From NCBI GenBank assembly GCA_025055795.1, contig JANWVV010000028.1:1-57531 (forward strand): a DNA stretch of 57,531 nucleotides. The letters run 5' to 3'. Position 1 is the first letter of the stretch, and each line of letters starts with the position of its first letter. Shown piece after piece: positions 57,127-57,531 of the stretch. The position numbers and the translations under genes were made by a program. The stretch comes from Gemmataceae bacterium. GTDB taxonomy: Bacteria; Planctomycetota; Planctomycetia; Gemmatales; Gemmataceae. The notes beneath the pieces were generated by a model, which was given only the letters and a program-made list of their open reading frames with translations, did no database searches and was not told the DNA's origin.

Positions 57127-57531
57127 AGACTGAACCAGCCTCTCGGGAACTGTGTCCTAGTTCAAACTTCTGTCAGACCGCATCAGGTCTTCTAAGAACC
57201 CGTGCATCACCCCACTAGGACTAGCTACGCTCACCTACCACACGACACTAGACCTACCTCCGATCGCGCCCAGTCGAGTGTGTCCACCTCTTGGAACAGC
57301 TATGGAGCAAACTACAAGCAAGCGAGCACCACCCCATACCACAGATCTATCCGTGACAATTGACCATCGAGTCGACCTCCGCCGCCCTGCCCTGTTTTTA
57401 CCGAGAACATCCGTTTTTGGTGAACTTCCGTTAGCTATACCTTCTTATTATATCTGATCTCCTGATCAAGTGAAAAAGTTTTCCAAAAATCGCCAGCCAC
57501 GTTTGACTTCACCAGAATTATTGTCCATAAT
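57127..57531. other. end of window, no gene seen
   Basis: No long frame, RNA gene or repeat is apparent; the end is AT-rich. Confidence 0.4.

Overview
The window looks like chromosomal DNA of a planctomycete, most likely of the Gemmata group. The signs are two DUF1559 prepilin-like proteins, a very large exported PQQ-dehydrogenase/cytochrome c protein ending in a planctomycete-type heme domain, a fused AroD-AroE protein, a class II photolyase and a WD40-caspase protein. Genes are GC-rich and mostly have purine-rich Shine-Dalgarno sites. Gaps between operons are long and often AT-rich. I found no rRNA, tRNA, CRISPR array, insertion sequence or prophage.

Layout. 1-2976: mostly non-coding, with one frameshifted repeat-domain secretory gene. 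2977-8887: a membrane-anchored unknown, glycogen synthase, a DUF1559 protein and a NikR regulator. 9162-13897: a zinc-ribbon protein, the PQQ/heme protein and an exported methyltransferase. 14182-18505: aroDE, aroK, prepilin peptidase and hisH. 18727-20294: a small HMA-domain lipoprotein whose two metal-binding cysteine codons are both TGA (candidate UxxU selenoprotein), then on the other strand a DUF5063 protein and a methyltransferase. 20789-35598: dapA, the WD40-PDZ-caspase protein, rsmA, ribE, a Rieske oxygenase, ahcY, a photolyase, an ABC ATPase, a LigD phosphoesterase-like protein and smpB. 35719-39677: a coupled three-gene membrane operon of unknown role and a second DUF1559 protein. 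40184-48197: rmlB-rmlA, small unknowns, a frameshifted dual-specificity phosphatase, and a three-gene 2-oxo acid dehydrogenase operon (E1 alpha, E1 beta, E2). 48751-52705: an accessory pair, DUF3800-TPR plus a CARF-HEPN protein of the Csm6/Cas02710 type, with no CRISPR genes nearby. 52849-57531: rsmE with a small partner, a sialidase-like protein, a TrkH/KtrB potassium channel and an AT-rich tail.

Most of the window is housekeeping metabolism (aromatic amino acids, lysine, histidine, riboflavin, glycogen, dTDP-sugars, branched-chain or pyruvate-type dehydrogenase). Two loci stand out. The HMA lipoprotein has a good ribosome site and lipobox, and its frame continues past two TGA codons that fall exactly on CxxC. 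A compact hairpin with a G-rich loop lies at SECIS distance. TGA is a normal stop in neighbouring genes, so it is not globally reassigned. The CARF-HEPN/DUF3800-TPR pair sits between housekeeping operons and looks like a stand-alone defence or stress module.
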